64,000 nt of DNA, taken from positions 6,514,187 through 6,578,186 of the forward strand of contig NW_025062475.1 of the NCBI RefSeq assembly GCF_000002995.4, in the 5' to 3' direction. This document shows, in pieces, positions 1-11,030 of this stretch. The notes beneath the pieces are model-generated. The model searched no databases and was not told the DNA's origin. It saw nothing but the letters and a program-made list of their open reading frames with translations. Made by a program: the position numbers and the translations under genes. This DNA comes from Brugia malayi (Eukaryota > Nematoda > Chromadorea > Rhabditida > Onchocercidae). Every line of letters starts with the position of its first letter. Positions within the stretch are counted from its first letter, which is position 1.

Positions 1-3000
1 AGTTCATTGGCAGATGTGTTGACTGCAAATTTATTAATGGCTGCTAGCAGTAGTGCGACAAGTGGTGCAATAGCGATCGGTCGAAAATGGAATCGTGAAG
101 ATCGAAAGCAGAAAGAGATGGAAGTTAAATTGGCACTAATGCTTTCTGCCAGTCAGCTACCATTAAACATCATCGAAAATTCATTTTTTCGTGAATTCAT
201 GGAATATGTTCAACCACGTTTTTCGATGCCGCATGACATTAACTATATAGAGGAAGTCTGTGATTTATATTCTGTATTTTGCAAACTACGTTTCTGACAT
301 TGAAAAAAAATTTTTAGTTTCCAGAAATAATGTCAAACAATTTGACTTCATTAGCTTTAATCGGTAATGCGTAAATTTTTTCTCAGGAATGTCTCTCCTT
401 TTTCTCTTCAAGGCCATATTGATAGAGCTAACGCTCTCAGTAAATGTCTAATATCTCTAGTATGTATTTCCTCTATAAAACAACTTACAAAATTGACATT
501 CCTGCCGGTATTGCTCAGACAACAATTTTCACATTAAAACTTTAAAAAAGATAATGGTAAGCAGGATAGTAATTTTAGATAATCAATACAGAGCATACAA
601 GAACGGTTATCAATTTAAAAAATCAACTAGCCACTGCAAAAAAAGTTGCTGTCATGATTGATGTATTGAAATTAAATACATCAGCATCCTCTGCTGCACT
701 TCCTACAAGTGTTGATGATAAGGTATTTGTTGGATCTTTCTTTAAAAATATTTGAAAGCCCTCGATTTTATTTTTTCAAATTTAAAGGCTGAGAAAATTT
801 TCAGAAAATGGAATTCAAAACTTCCATTTTTCTTAGATTGTTCAATGCTAATCTATTTACTGGAAACAGATAAATGAATCTATTTGAGGAAGAATCGAAG
901 GACTTGGAGTCGAAAGATTCAACATCCATTAACTCAGACAGTGGTTTCGAAGTGTCTGATGAGAATCAATCTGGCACGGAATCGCCGAAATCATCTGCTA
1001 CGCGAATGGAGGAAATGCGACCACTGATTCGACTTTGTGTATCTGTAGCCTTCCACAGTCCATTAGCACAACGAGTAGAAGTTGCATTACTTGGTGTTCG
1101 ACCACTTGCTGATCAACTAAATGTCGCAGATGCTATCAAATCTACAGTTGAGCAGGTTATTCAAGATAATAATTGTTCTTCATTTCAATGCATCATTCTA
1201 GACAATACATTAGAATACACTATTCGTTGAACGAATAAATTTTTTTTTATAAATTACTTTTGATAAAATTTATATGGCGAGCGACGGTAATTAATTTCAA
1301 TCAAACATTTTCATATCTTCAGATTCTCTCAGATTTTGATGTCTCAAGTGACAAAGTATCGCGCCATCTCTGTAATGATGTATGTGAATTAGTTGGAATT
1401 AGTGTTTCTCCAGAAGATATCTTCCCTCGGATGGTATTTTGATTTTTTCTATTTTGATTTTCACATTACTGAAAATTTCGTCCAGGTCTATGGTTCTTAA
1501 TCAATACAGAAAACCTTCTGAATCCAGAAAACAAAAAAAAAAAAAAATCATTTGCTTCTTGTTTTCTGCTTGACGGTATTCCCAAAATGAAAATTAAAAT
1601 TCGCAATTAATATAATTCATGCAATTAACTAATTTAGCTGGAGCCATACAATCAAAAGTTGACCCAGTCTTTGTTGAATGTAATAGATGCAAATGAAGGA
1701 ATTGAAGAACTAAAGAAAAGCTTCTATAGCATGATTTTGAATTTCGTCACAAGACCAAATGCTATGCAGTTGTTGCAGCAGACTGTCGGTAAAATTTAAT
1801 GTACAGGATTTTTACGTATTTTTATCATAAAATTCAGCATAAGCAAGATAAGTACGTTCAGGACACCCAGTATCAATACCCATTGCTGATTCGTTTCTTG
1901 TTCTCATTGATGCCATTCTCGAACTGAAAGATGCATTCCTATGTGTTTGTGCGCAAGTATCTTTTGAATACCCAGTTGAAACAATCAGCGAATCCCAGTG
2001 GTAATTATTAGCTTCTAAAGTTTTCAGCTTCTATTTTTATATTTATGTAGATGAAATGTATATAACAAGCTTAAGAGAGGAGAAAAAGGTCGACAATTTA
2101 TTAAATAGACGGTTACAGTGCACTAGGGCGGTAGATTAACATGTTCCCAATGCAAGTGACAAGAAAAAACAATAGCCATACATCAAATCTCACAATTTTT
2201 CCTCATCCTAATAAATTGTATATTAAGGCAAGTTCTGGAAAATGTCTCAAAGCTATTGCGGCTCTTTCACACTCATATGAAAGTAATACAGGATGGCGTT
2301 TATGCAACAATTGATGGTGTTGTTCCGTCACTGATGCAGTTGCAACTTTCCCTTGAGAAAGTGTGTATCTTTTATTACATAAGAAATAATTTATTAAGTG
2401 GAAAATAGGGCGAATCGAAGAATTCTATTTGCATGAAAAAATCATTTGTTCAGTCGGTTTGTTAAAAGTTACAATTATTATGATAAACAAACACTCTCTT
2501 GGTAATCACCCAGTAAGGCTCCCTCTTTCTCTCTTTCTCTCCCTCTCTCTATAAATATATATATTTATATAATCACATTTCGAAAAGTAATCACAGTTGA
2601 AAATCAAATACCTCATTAGAACTATATATTTGCAAAAAAAAACAAGAATTCCACATTACATATTTAAAATATAGATGTTTTGTTCTGTAAGCTACTCTAA
2701 CAAAGATCATGCTCAGTAAATGCTGATGTTGAAAATATTATTCCGAACCTACATATTTATTTCGAATTATTTCTCGAGTTCTTTCCCTTCACTACTACCC
2801 AAGTTTTCTTATAATGCTTAAACAGATCTTGTATATTTACTCCTTGAATCGCAATATATATGACAAAGCTGACGAAGCTAGGAGAGAGAATGAAAATTTA
2901 ACAAACAAACGAGTCTGATTTTATAAATTTTTGGCCCAGTTCCTTTTTTTCTTCTTCTGAGTGAAACTGTTTCCACTAATTCGGTTTCAATTATCAAGAT

Positions 3001-5050
3001 CTCAAAAATATACCTCTTTAATATGGAGTGCACGAGCAGAAGTTAGCTTAAAGTATTGCTATTTGAAATCAAAAAAGCTCTATGTTAGATCTTTTAATAC
3101 ATTAAATTAACGTGTCTATAAACTGATCTTGTAAAGCGAACATATTTCTTGCTAGATTGTAAGATATATATGAGAATTGAAATTTAAATTCCAAATTAAA
3201 ATCGTCAAATTCCAGGATTTTACTGTACTTGGAGATTTAGCGACTCAGTTGAAAACGGATTTACAGAAGCGTACGGCATCAATATTAGATATTACTGCTC
3301 CTGATTTTGATGGAACATTCATTCAAGCAACAGCTTTGAATCCACATTTAGCTCTACTATTGGATGACGAGCAATTATCATATGCTAGGAATGCTATCGA
3401 GCAAGAGGTATTGAAGAATCTTTATATCAACTTTTTTTGGTTGGTAAAAAGTGAAAAAAGAGATGACCACTGTACAGAAGAATCATTGATATTATCTTTG
3501 GAAAAAACTGAAATTGTAAAATTTGAGCAAAATATATTCCTTTTTTAGTATATATATATACTCCTTTGTTTATTCCTTTGTTTAGCAAATCACTTAAACT
3601 GTTTTGTAAAGAAGTGCAGAAGCTCAATGGATACTGTTATAAATTACAAAGTTCAAATTTCAAGATACGTAAGGCACAAAACTTGATATGGAAATTAACT
3701 AATTCAAAATGATTTCCACATTAGAATCCAAAATATGGAAATTAAATACAGAATTGACAGTTTCTAAATTGGAGGACTGAAAGATCCATATAATAATTTG
3801 TAGTTAAACGAACGTATGAGGGTGGCGGAAGAAATAGTGGCTCGTCGTACTGCACGGCTAAATGGTGGCGTTGATGCACTGCTTGTGACAGTAACAGATC
3901 GTGCATCTGCTGCCTCGTCGTTGGCAGCAGCTTCTGGAATGAGTAGCAGCAGTTCAAGAAATGGCAGTAAGAGTATCGGTAATATTGGAAACAGCGATAT
4001 ATCACTTTCGTGTCAGAATATTACAAAAAGTACTTCTCTCTATCCGGACCTTATCCATGCTGCAAATGAACGCCGAAAAATGATGAAGGTATTGTTAAGG
4101 ATTATCATAAATTGTTTAACATATTTATTTTGCAGTAATTTTACCTTTTCAAAACATTAATTTAAAAAATACCTTCACATAATTCGAGTCATTGGAAAAG
4201 CTAGGTTATAAACAAGGTGTTAATTAAGACAGCGAAAGTAATGAATTCTGAGAGTTCGATTACTTAGAAACTTTCTTCTAAAACTGGGGATAGTGTAGTC
4301 GTATTTCGATGAACTTTCTGCAAGTCTTTGCACTTCCTTATAAAAAAATAACTGTTATGTAATTGTTATGTAGAATAGCCTAATTTAACCGCCAAGTTAG
4401 AAGTTCTTATTCTAAATTGGTTTTGAAATTACTAAAATCCTAGGAAAAGCAACAAGCTGCTGCTAAAAATCGTTATGCCGAAGCAATTGTACAGTCTTAT
4501 TTCGATGAACTTGCTGTAAGTTTTGAATTTCGCTCAAAACAAGCAAATTTATCAATTTCAATTAAACATATTGACATACTGTTATAAGCATTCCAAAGAT
4601 TTGCTATCAGAGAAGAGTTTTCTCGGAAGACTTTCTCGGAGGTTATACTGAATTCCTAGTAACCAATATGTTCTAATTAGATTTCAGGCTGGGACCAATC
4701 AAACACCGCCATCATCACTTGCGATAGCAACAAGTGCGCTTCCAATAACATTAAACAGTCGAAATTTAGCTCCACTGCAATACTGGCAGTTCAATGCCGT
4801 TAAATACGGACTACTAGCCGAGATAGCTACCGAACTACTGACAATTCCTTCTTCTACTGTTTCACTGGAGCGAATTTTTGCAACCTCTTCACTAGATGGA
4901 CCGAACGAGAGCAGTACTGATATAAATGGCAATGGCCTGAGCTGTGTTACCTTTGATCCGATCACACTGATCAAAACAATCGATGAACCTGCAAGAATGG
5001 AGCGTGATGCAATGCTTCGCTTCAACCGAACATTAATACCACGATTCTAA
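1..5050 (+). CDS. hAT transposase-derived (ZBED-like) protein, 5' end outside window
   Basis: This is the 3' part of a spliced gene related to hAT-family transposases, probably a domesticated nuclear DNA-binding protein rather than an active element. Exons placed by splice signals and phase: 1-about 289 (open from base 1), 579-722, 889-1225, 1333-1433, 1638-1788, 1853-2000, 2228-2360, 3216-3407, 3804-4088, 4444-4515 and 4688-5050 (stop TAA). From 889 onward all junctions agree in phase; the join between the first two pieces is not resolved, and a small exon near 331-363 is possible. The last exon carries the hAT C-terminal dimerisation signature (PLQYWQFNAVKYGLLAEIA then LLTIPSSTVSLERIF). A Ser/Gly-rich low-complexity insert lies in 3804-4088. 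An N-terminal BED zinc finger would be upstream of the window. No terminal inverted repeat or target duplication is visible near the 3' end. AATAAA overlaps the stop codon (5050-5055). Confidence 0.8.
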
Positions 5051-8000
5051 ATAAAGATTAGTGCATCATAAACCTGTTTGTCCACTTTTCGGGAATTTTA
5101 TTCCTCTGAATCAAAATATGTCTTTGACTTCCTATTTTTTAGCGCACTGCAGTAGACCATTTCAGATTCCGTTGTAATAGGAGGAATTTTAATATATATA
5201 TGAGGAATAATAATTTAAATAATTGAAATTAAATATTTGTATTCTCATAATATCATAGTTCATTGTTTTAAAAATTTTCCAAGAAATATAAAAAGAAAAT
5301 TGTTGTAAATCATTCAAGACGACCGGGGCAATTTTGTTATAATGAAATATAATATTTATGCTTGTTTTAGTTTTCCTGTTTATATTTGTCATTTTAAAAT
5401 AATAGTTTGCACTTGAACTGTTTTACTTTCATCACATCCGTAATTTTTTTCTCTTCACTCCTGCAAATATTTTTGTGATACGCTTGATACCAAACGATTT
5501 TATTTTCCTCGTTAACGCTAGTGATTTGTCTTCCTATATTTCTGTAACATATTTTTGATTCCGAAACTTTTATGCTAAAACAAAGATGAAATAGAAGCCT
5601 TGAAGTCATTGAATTTGCGAAATAAAATAGCTGCTGATGATTATCTTTGTTAGGCTTTTCATAGTAATAATTGGGAATGGCTTTTGGTTTCTTTTAGATT
5701 TTCTGTGCTTTCTTAGACTTTATCTCTTTCATGTTTAAACATTTGTATATGGCAGTTGCTTAAAGAAGAAATGTAATTATTAGAATAACTTATCTGTGTC
5801 CTATGTTGAATGTATTTCTTTGCTTGCAAATTATCACCACTTACGATTTTGCAAGTTTTGAAGTGTCCTGTCTCATTTCCCGAGGTTGTAGTTATAGCAT
5901 ACACACACCGTGCTTTTTCGAATCCCCTCTTTCTACTACCTCAGAAAAGCGCCGTTGATTTGAATAAAACCAATGCTAGTCTATTGTGAATCTAAGTTCT
6001 TCGTTATGATAAGCTTATATGCAGTTAGATTTGACTAATCATAGCTATTAGCTTCAACAGCTTACTTAGCTTCTTGCAGAAATGATAGAAGTACGAGCAC
6101 GACATTGCTTAAATTGATTTTCTTCATTATATCCGACTGAATTAATTTCATTTTTACTAATTTCCCGGTATTTTGTGACGAATTATTTTCTTTTTATTAT
6201 AAAATTCTTGCAAAATTATTAATTAACTTTTTATTTTGGTTTACAGATTTTTGATTTATTTGATCAAATTAAAATTTTGTTTCCTGAATTCCTGATCTCC
6301 GAAAAACTTCTTATTTATTTAACTCCAGAAAAATTATTTTTTTAGGATCAATCAAAAGTTCACTTAAAAAGTTAGATATATGGGAGAGATTTGTGAGAAG
6401 CATTGGTGCCAAGACCTTAACGAAATGTGTAATCAGTGACGCATTGGACGTTTTGTGTTTAGACAGCTGGAACTGCATTTGTCGTTTGAAATCTATACTG
6501 TTTCCATGAATGTATATCTAGCATATCTTGCCTTTATTTCTATACGTTTCACGTGTTCTTGTTTTTTATTCTACTATTCCAAGATCCTCAATATTTTTAT
6601 TTAGAAAGTTCCAATCAAGACTTCAAGCATTCTCGTTTCTAATCATCAACATTACAAACTGTGACACTTCGTGATATGCACGGTATTTCTTGGCTTTTGT
6701 GATTCGTCTCACAAATGATCGATAATTTTGACAGTTATTGTTATTATGGTTGTTATTGTTGTTTTTATTGTTACTATGACTTATATTGCCATTGTTGCCA
6801 GCAAGAGGGGAGATCACATCATAGAGCTAGTTTTATCTAGCTTTTTAAAAGAATAGTCCTTTTGATCCTGGCTAGTTAAATATAATTAGTAATCAGTTTT
6901 AAGTTCGTGTTTTTACAGAAACCCTTAAACTGGCACAAGTAAGTTTTAAAGGAATATTTCTAATTGTTCTTTTCTGTGTTTCATCCTTCCACCGAATTAT
7001 TTCTTCACCTCATAGTTCTAGCAATGATAGATTTATTGATTCTTTTGGATTGTTGGTGAATAGTAAATTTTTGTTATCTGTTGTATAATATTTTCATAAT
7101 TTATGTGGAAAATAATTAGCGACTCAGATGCGTTTTAGCTACCTTTTGAGATTTAAAGTAGGCCTTATAACCCCATCTTAAAGAGCTTCGAAAGTACTCG
7201 TTGCTTTTCGGAAATTTCTTTTGATTAATTTATGTGTGTGTACATACACTGGCGAAAAAACATTTCGATCATTTCTTCTAAATTTTTTTGATTAATTTTT
7301 GAGATAAATATCGTTTGTTTGAAGATCTACATTAATAATGGGCAAACACAAAGGTACTATTGGGAAATATAGGCTAAAATTACATAGCAAAAATTTAACT
7401 GGGGATTATTCGAGAATTAACTACATTGATTATCTATAGTAGTATTCAGAGGATTTTTAGGAAAATAAATAGAAATTCAAGTCAACTCATTCATTACCAA
7501 AATATTTTAACGAGAAGTTTTAGGAATAAACTGTAAAACGTGAAAGAAGCAATGAGCGAATCCTTGTCGCTCTTATCCAGTGGTATTTCCTGCTACGTAG
7601 TTTTTGTGAGAAAAAAGACCGATTATTGATATTGTTTTTTTTTTGCTGGAAATGACATTTTGACATTTCTGAAAGTTTTTATCACATCGCCGAAACGTTG
7701 GGAATATTGAAAGCTTTGAAATTAATGTAGAAATATACTTTCTATCCATTAATTATCAATGCGGGGAATAAAATCACTTAGCTATCATAAACACAACTAC
7801 CAGAATTGCGGGTAAGCAAACAGAATAGCGAGGAAGATGGTTGGGAAACTGCTTTTTGTCTCAGCTACCCAGTTTAAGATTAAAGTATCCCAAAGATCGG
7901 TAGATCTGCGACTACTAATGTAATACTTTTATCACCTGTTTCCTACAGGTACTGTCTTGTCTCATCTTGCACAATTGTTTTCCTTATTTCCCTTTACTTC

Positions 8001-8230
8001 AGTTACCCCAGAATTCGAAAGCACTGGTTCAAAATCACTACTTTTTGTTTTACTTAGGCTGATTTACCTTTAAATTTATTTCCTATGGAATAGACTTTTT
8101 TCGAAGACTAAAACTTTTCTTGTTTTCACTGGATAGTTTTAAACCTAATCTACTATCATTTGCTTAAAATAGAAGAGGCAAATAATATTGAACGAAATAG
8201 AACTCAAGAATTCATTTATTTGGGGACTTG
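5051..8230. other. gene-poor intergenic stretch
   Basis: About 3.2 kb with no exon I can defend on either strand. Open frames are short, lack credible flanking splice sites and are of unbiased AT-rich composition. It separates the hAT-derived gene (+) from the 3' end of the orphan minus-strand gene, so it should hold two convergent 3' UTRs. A short ATT/GTT-rich run sits near 6733-6775. Confidence 0.5.
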
Positions 8231-8232
8231 CA

Positions 8233-8302
8233 ACGGAGAGATAAGAAAGGCATAAATAGAAACGGAGAGATAAGAAAGGCATAAATAGAAAAGCATAAAT
8301 AG
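8233..8302. repeat. 29-bp tandem repeat, 2.4 copies
   Basis: Two identical adjacent 29-bp units (8233-8261 and 8262-8290) contain AGATAAGAAAGGCATAAATAG, followed by a partial third copy to 8302. It lies just downstream of the 3' end of the orphan minus-strand gene, with no visible coding role. Confidence 0.85.
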
Positions 8303-8476
8303 ACGTTAACAGGACAAAAGAGACAAAAGAAAATAAAATAAACCAATAACTAAAACAAATAAATTTTTTAAACATTTTACTTATTAACAAAATTCAAAAA
8401 TTTTCTGAAAACTAGCTGAAACTACCATTCTGCATTTCGGCACCTATTCTGAAGATATGCTATTAATGTTAAATTA

Positions 8477-9939
8477 CTAAGCAATGATTTCAGTGGTAGC
8501 GACCAGTTTAGAAGAAGAACTATACAGAATTTTTTCCTCACTGACTTTAGAATATCTCACACGAAACCCTATTTTTTCTTTGGATAAATACGAAAGAGAT
8601 TTAAAAAGACACTGGTAAATTTGTAAAAACCAGTAAGAGAATGAAAAAACTATAGGCCTGCAAGATGCATTTTAGAGAGATAGAATAAGAAATCTGTGAC
8701 ATGAAAATAATTCATTCTGTGGACTACATTATTCTACCCAGGGCGTCTTTGACCTGCTGATTTCCTGATTTTCCCATAAGTCGATAACTTTCGATAACAA
8801 CAATAGTAATAGATATGGACAGTGAACTTATTAATTCAAGAATTAAAAAAGCGCAGGTTTTGTATTCATTGAGCAGTATCATTGAACCACTTCGTCTGCG
8901 TATTAATTCCTTGCTGAGAAAAAAGTTATGATTATACTCTGAATGTATTTTTTGCAATCCTCACTGAGGATTTTTTAGCACTTAGATCTTTATTTATGTT
9001 AAAAACACGAAATTGTCACGGTCATTTGTTTAAAAAAAGCTGGAAATCTCTGTTCCACTTCATCTCTTATCTGCCATTATCTCTCTACATTTGCAAGGAA
9101 ACTTTAGGCTTAAAAGTGCACCTTCTGAGACTGTGACTGAATCTACTTGTTCTTCGGAGGCAATATCTTGATAGGACCAATTGTTTATTTCATCATATTC
9201 CAAAACGGACGATCTCCTGAACACATGAAAGTTTTACATTCCATAAAAATATCAGATAGAATGGACAATTTAAAACAATCTCTGTGAGCTAGTAGTAACA
9301 GAGAATTTAACATCTAAAAAGTGAAATCACTAATTCAGTAAAACTTACTTAAGAATTACTGGGGAAAAAGAAATATAATCGCTTTAAAATTCAAGTTAGT
9401 GACTTTTTGCAATGACTTCAGTCATTGATCAGACCGATGTTTTCCAACTAATCTTAAAGCACGACTCTCACTAATGCTATCACATCGTTTATTGATGACC
9501 ATTTTTTTCTGATCGATCAAATTGTTCAGTACGCCGTAAACTACAATTAGTCGACACAAATAAACAACTTTTTTTAAAAAAAACAGATCTATACTGGGTG
9601 CAGCATTATGCCTTCTAATGTAACTCCTTCTTAAACAAATTCGCCTAGAATAGCAAATACGTGGAGAGATCACTCTTAACATAAAATATTTGAAAAATTC
9701 AATGAAGAGCGCACCTATCCCCACATTTCTACTTCCACCTTTTATAAAAAATTTACAGAATACAGAATTAAGCGGATCCGAAAATTTCCTGATTTTGCAA
9801 CATTCTACACAGTGATGTAACAGTACCACATTTTTTTTAAATGTAACCTGTAAGCAGTTACATAATCTTTGTGACTTATAGAACCAACTTCCTTCAACAG
9901 AAAAAATGCAGTTTTCGCAACCTTATATTCAAAACCTCA

Positions 9940-9975
<36 letters not shown>

Positions 9976-10087
9976 CTAAAAGTTCAGTATCATTATATAC
10001 AAAGCGCGTTGTTATAAATGTACCACTACTACTGGCTGTAATGTGCTACAAAAATGTGTGAAAATTGTAGGATTGTGAAATCCTGAA
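8477..10087 (-). CDS. unrecognised multi-exon gene, possible winged-helix protein (5' end not located)
   Basis: Seven exons chain in one frame on the minus strand: 10024-10087, 9848-9921, 9625-9644 (20-nt microexon), 9435-9540, 9103-9216, 8754-8913 and 8477-8611 (stop TAG). Several acceptors are good nematode sites (TTTCCAG before 10087, TTTTTCTCAG before 8913, TTCAG before 9216), and phases agree at every join. The predicted C-terminal portion is about 223 residues. Exons 3 and 4 together give RRIYGVLNNLIDQKKMV, which resembles the RRIYDVLNVL recognition helix of E2F/DP winged helices; the preceding exon is helical enough to be the rest of such a fold, but the family link is weak. Further on are acidic and basic stretches and a hydrophobic run (CAFLILELISSLSISITIVV) that could be a membrane segment or buried strand. 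It has the same orientation as tat-1 and lies downstream of it. The microexon is the least certain piece. The start was not found. Confidence 0.55.
9941..9971. repeat. (TA)n microsatellite
   Basis: About 15 TA units, in an intron of the orph gene between its exons at 9848-9921 and 10024-10087. Likely length-polymorphic. Confidence 0.95.
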
Positions 10088-10758
10088 CTGGAAATTTATT
10101 ATTTTACACGGAACTACACTACAGTAAGCAAAAAATGCCAATTTTATATTTTATTAAAAATTATCCTAGATATTCCGACTGGAGTTATGCTGCAGTAAGA
10201 AATATGACTTTGAAACTTTAGAGCGATATGCACATATCGAAATGAAAACCCAAAAATTACGTAGAATACCTTAGCTATAGAGTTCTACATATCTAATATC
10301 TCTTCCGATGAATTGAATTAAGCATAGAAGGGCATTTCAACTGGATGTCAGTTCCGGTTCATAAAATGTGTGATGAGTTGGAAAGCTTGAAAAATCCAGA
10401 ATCCAGTAAATATTACATCATTTTATTTCATTAAAGGGCATATTGAATTACTGTGAGAACAAAGGGCAAGCAAAAAAAATCTATTGGTGAGCAATGATAT
10501 TTTATGAAAAGATCCTACAAATATAGTAATACATCTCAATTAATATAATAACCTCTAATCTTTTTATGGATTTGAAAAAAAGAAAAAAAAAAAAAAACAC
10601 ATGGAAAGAACAGCGTTACATACGGATCTAGCAACAGAAAAAATTAAAATTTTGCCGAAAGAAAAAGGATTACCAATGTAACTCGCAGTATATGTCACGA
10701 CTCTGCTTTTTGAAATGTTCATGGAAATATATTATTTCTCTAGGGGTCGGCGCAAAAG
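10088..10758. other. interval between orphan gene and tat-1 3' end
   Basis: Probably contains the missing first exon(s) and promoter of the orphan minus-strand gene plus the 3' UTR of tat-1. I could not choose a start exon. A purine/A-rich run lies at 10574-10597. Confidence 0.4.
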
Positions 10759-10827
10759 TCATCCGGATCCTGAAAGCTCTCTTTCCAGCATTTCTTTTTC
10801 TACGTGGAAATACGAAAAGTACGCATA
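10759..10827 (-). CDS. candidate last exon of tat-1 (C-terminal tail)
   Basis: If the GTGTAG after codon AAA at 11037 is a splice donor rather than a stop, an in-frame continuation could be this stretch, preceded by AG and encoding about 22 residues with a charged helix (HVEKEMLERELSGSG) before TGA at 10759-10761. ATP8A proteins carry a cytosolic tail after TM10, which would favour a further exon. The acceptor is weak (CCCGGAG), so the exon could be wrong. Confidence 0.25.
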   Translation of the reverse strand, partial: YAYFSYFHVEKEMLERELSGSG

Positions 10828-10938
10828 CTCCGGGAAATTACTTGATTTAAGACAGTTAAATTTTATAAATAAAATTTGTTATCGCGATTAAACTAGAATA
10901 ATGTATTTCTGTACAATTTCCTCCCGTACATATTGTTT

Positions 10939-10955
10939 TTTTTTTTTTTTTTTTT
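10939..10955. repeat. poly-T run
   Basis: An uninterrupted T run beside the tat-1 3' end. Such homopolymers recur through the window (A runs near 30638, 34040, 36909 and 52902) and are points where assembly length errors are likely. Confidence 0.9.
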
Positions 10956-11030
10956 AAACTACCTACTCCATTTCCAGAAATTAATCAGAATTAAAAAAAA
11001 ATTAAGTTCAGACTGCTAAGAAATCTAGAC

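Noticed and set aside
3742..5025. Antisense open frames opposite the hAT-derived exons
   Set aside because: Shadows of the coding strand; the + strand frame carries the conserved hAT domain.
4688..5400. Terminal inverted repeat or 8-bp target duplication for an active hAT element
   Set aside because: None could be seen downstream of the stop, and the left end is outside the window.
9422..9829. 135-residue continuous open frame on the minus strand
   Set aside because: Only parts of it are exons of the orphan gene; the full frame reads across plausible introns and looks non-coding between them.
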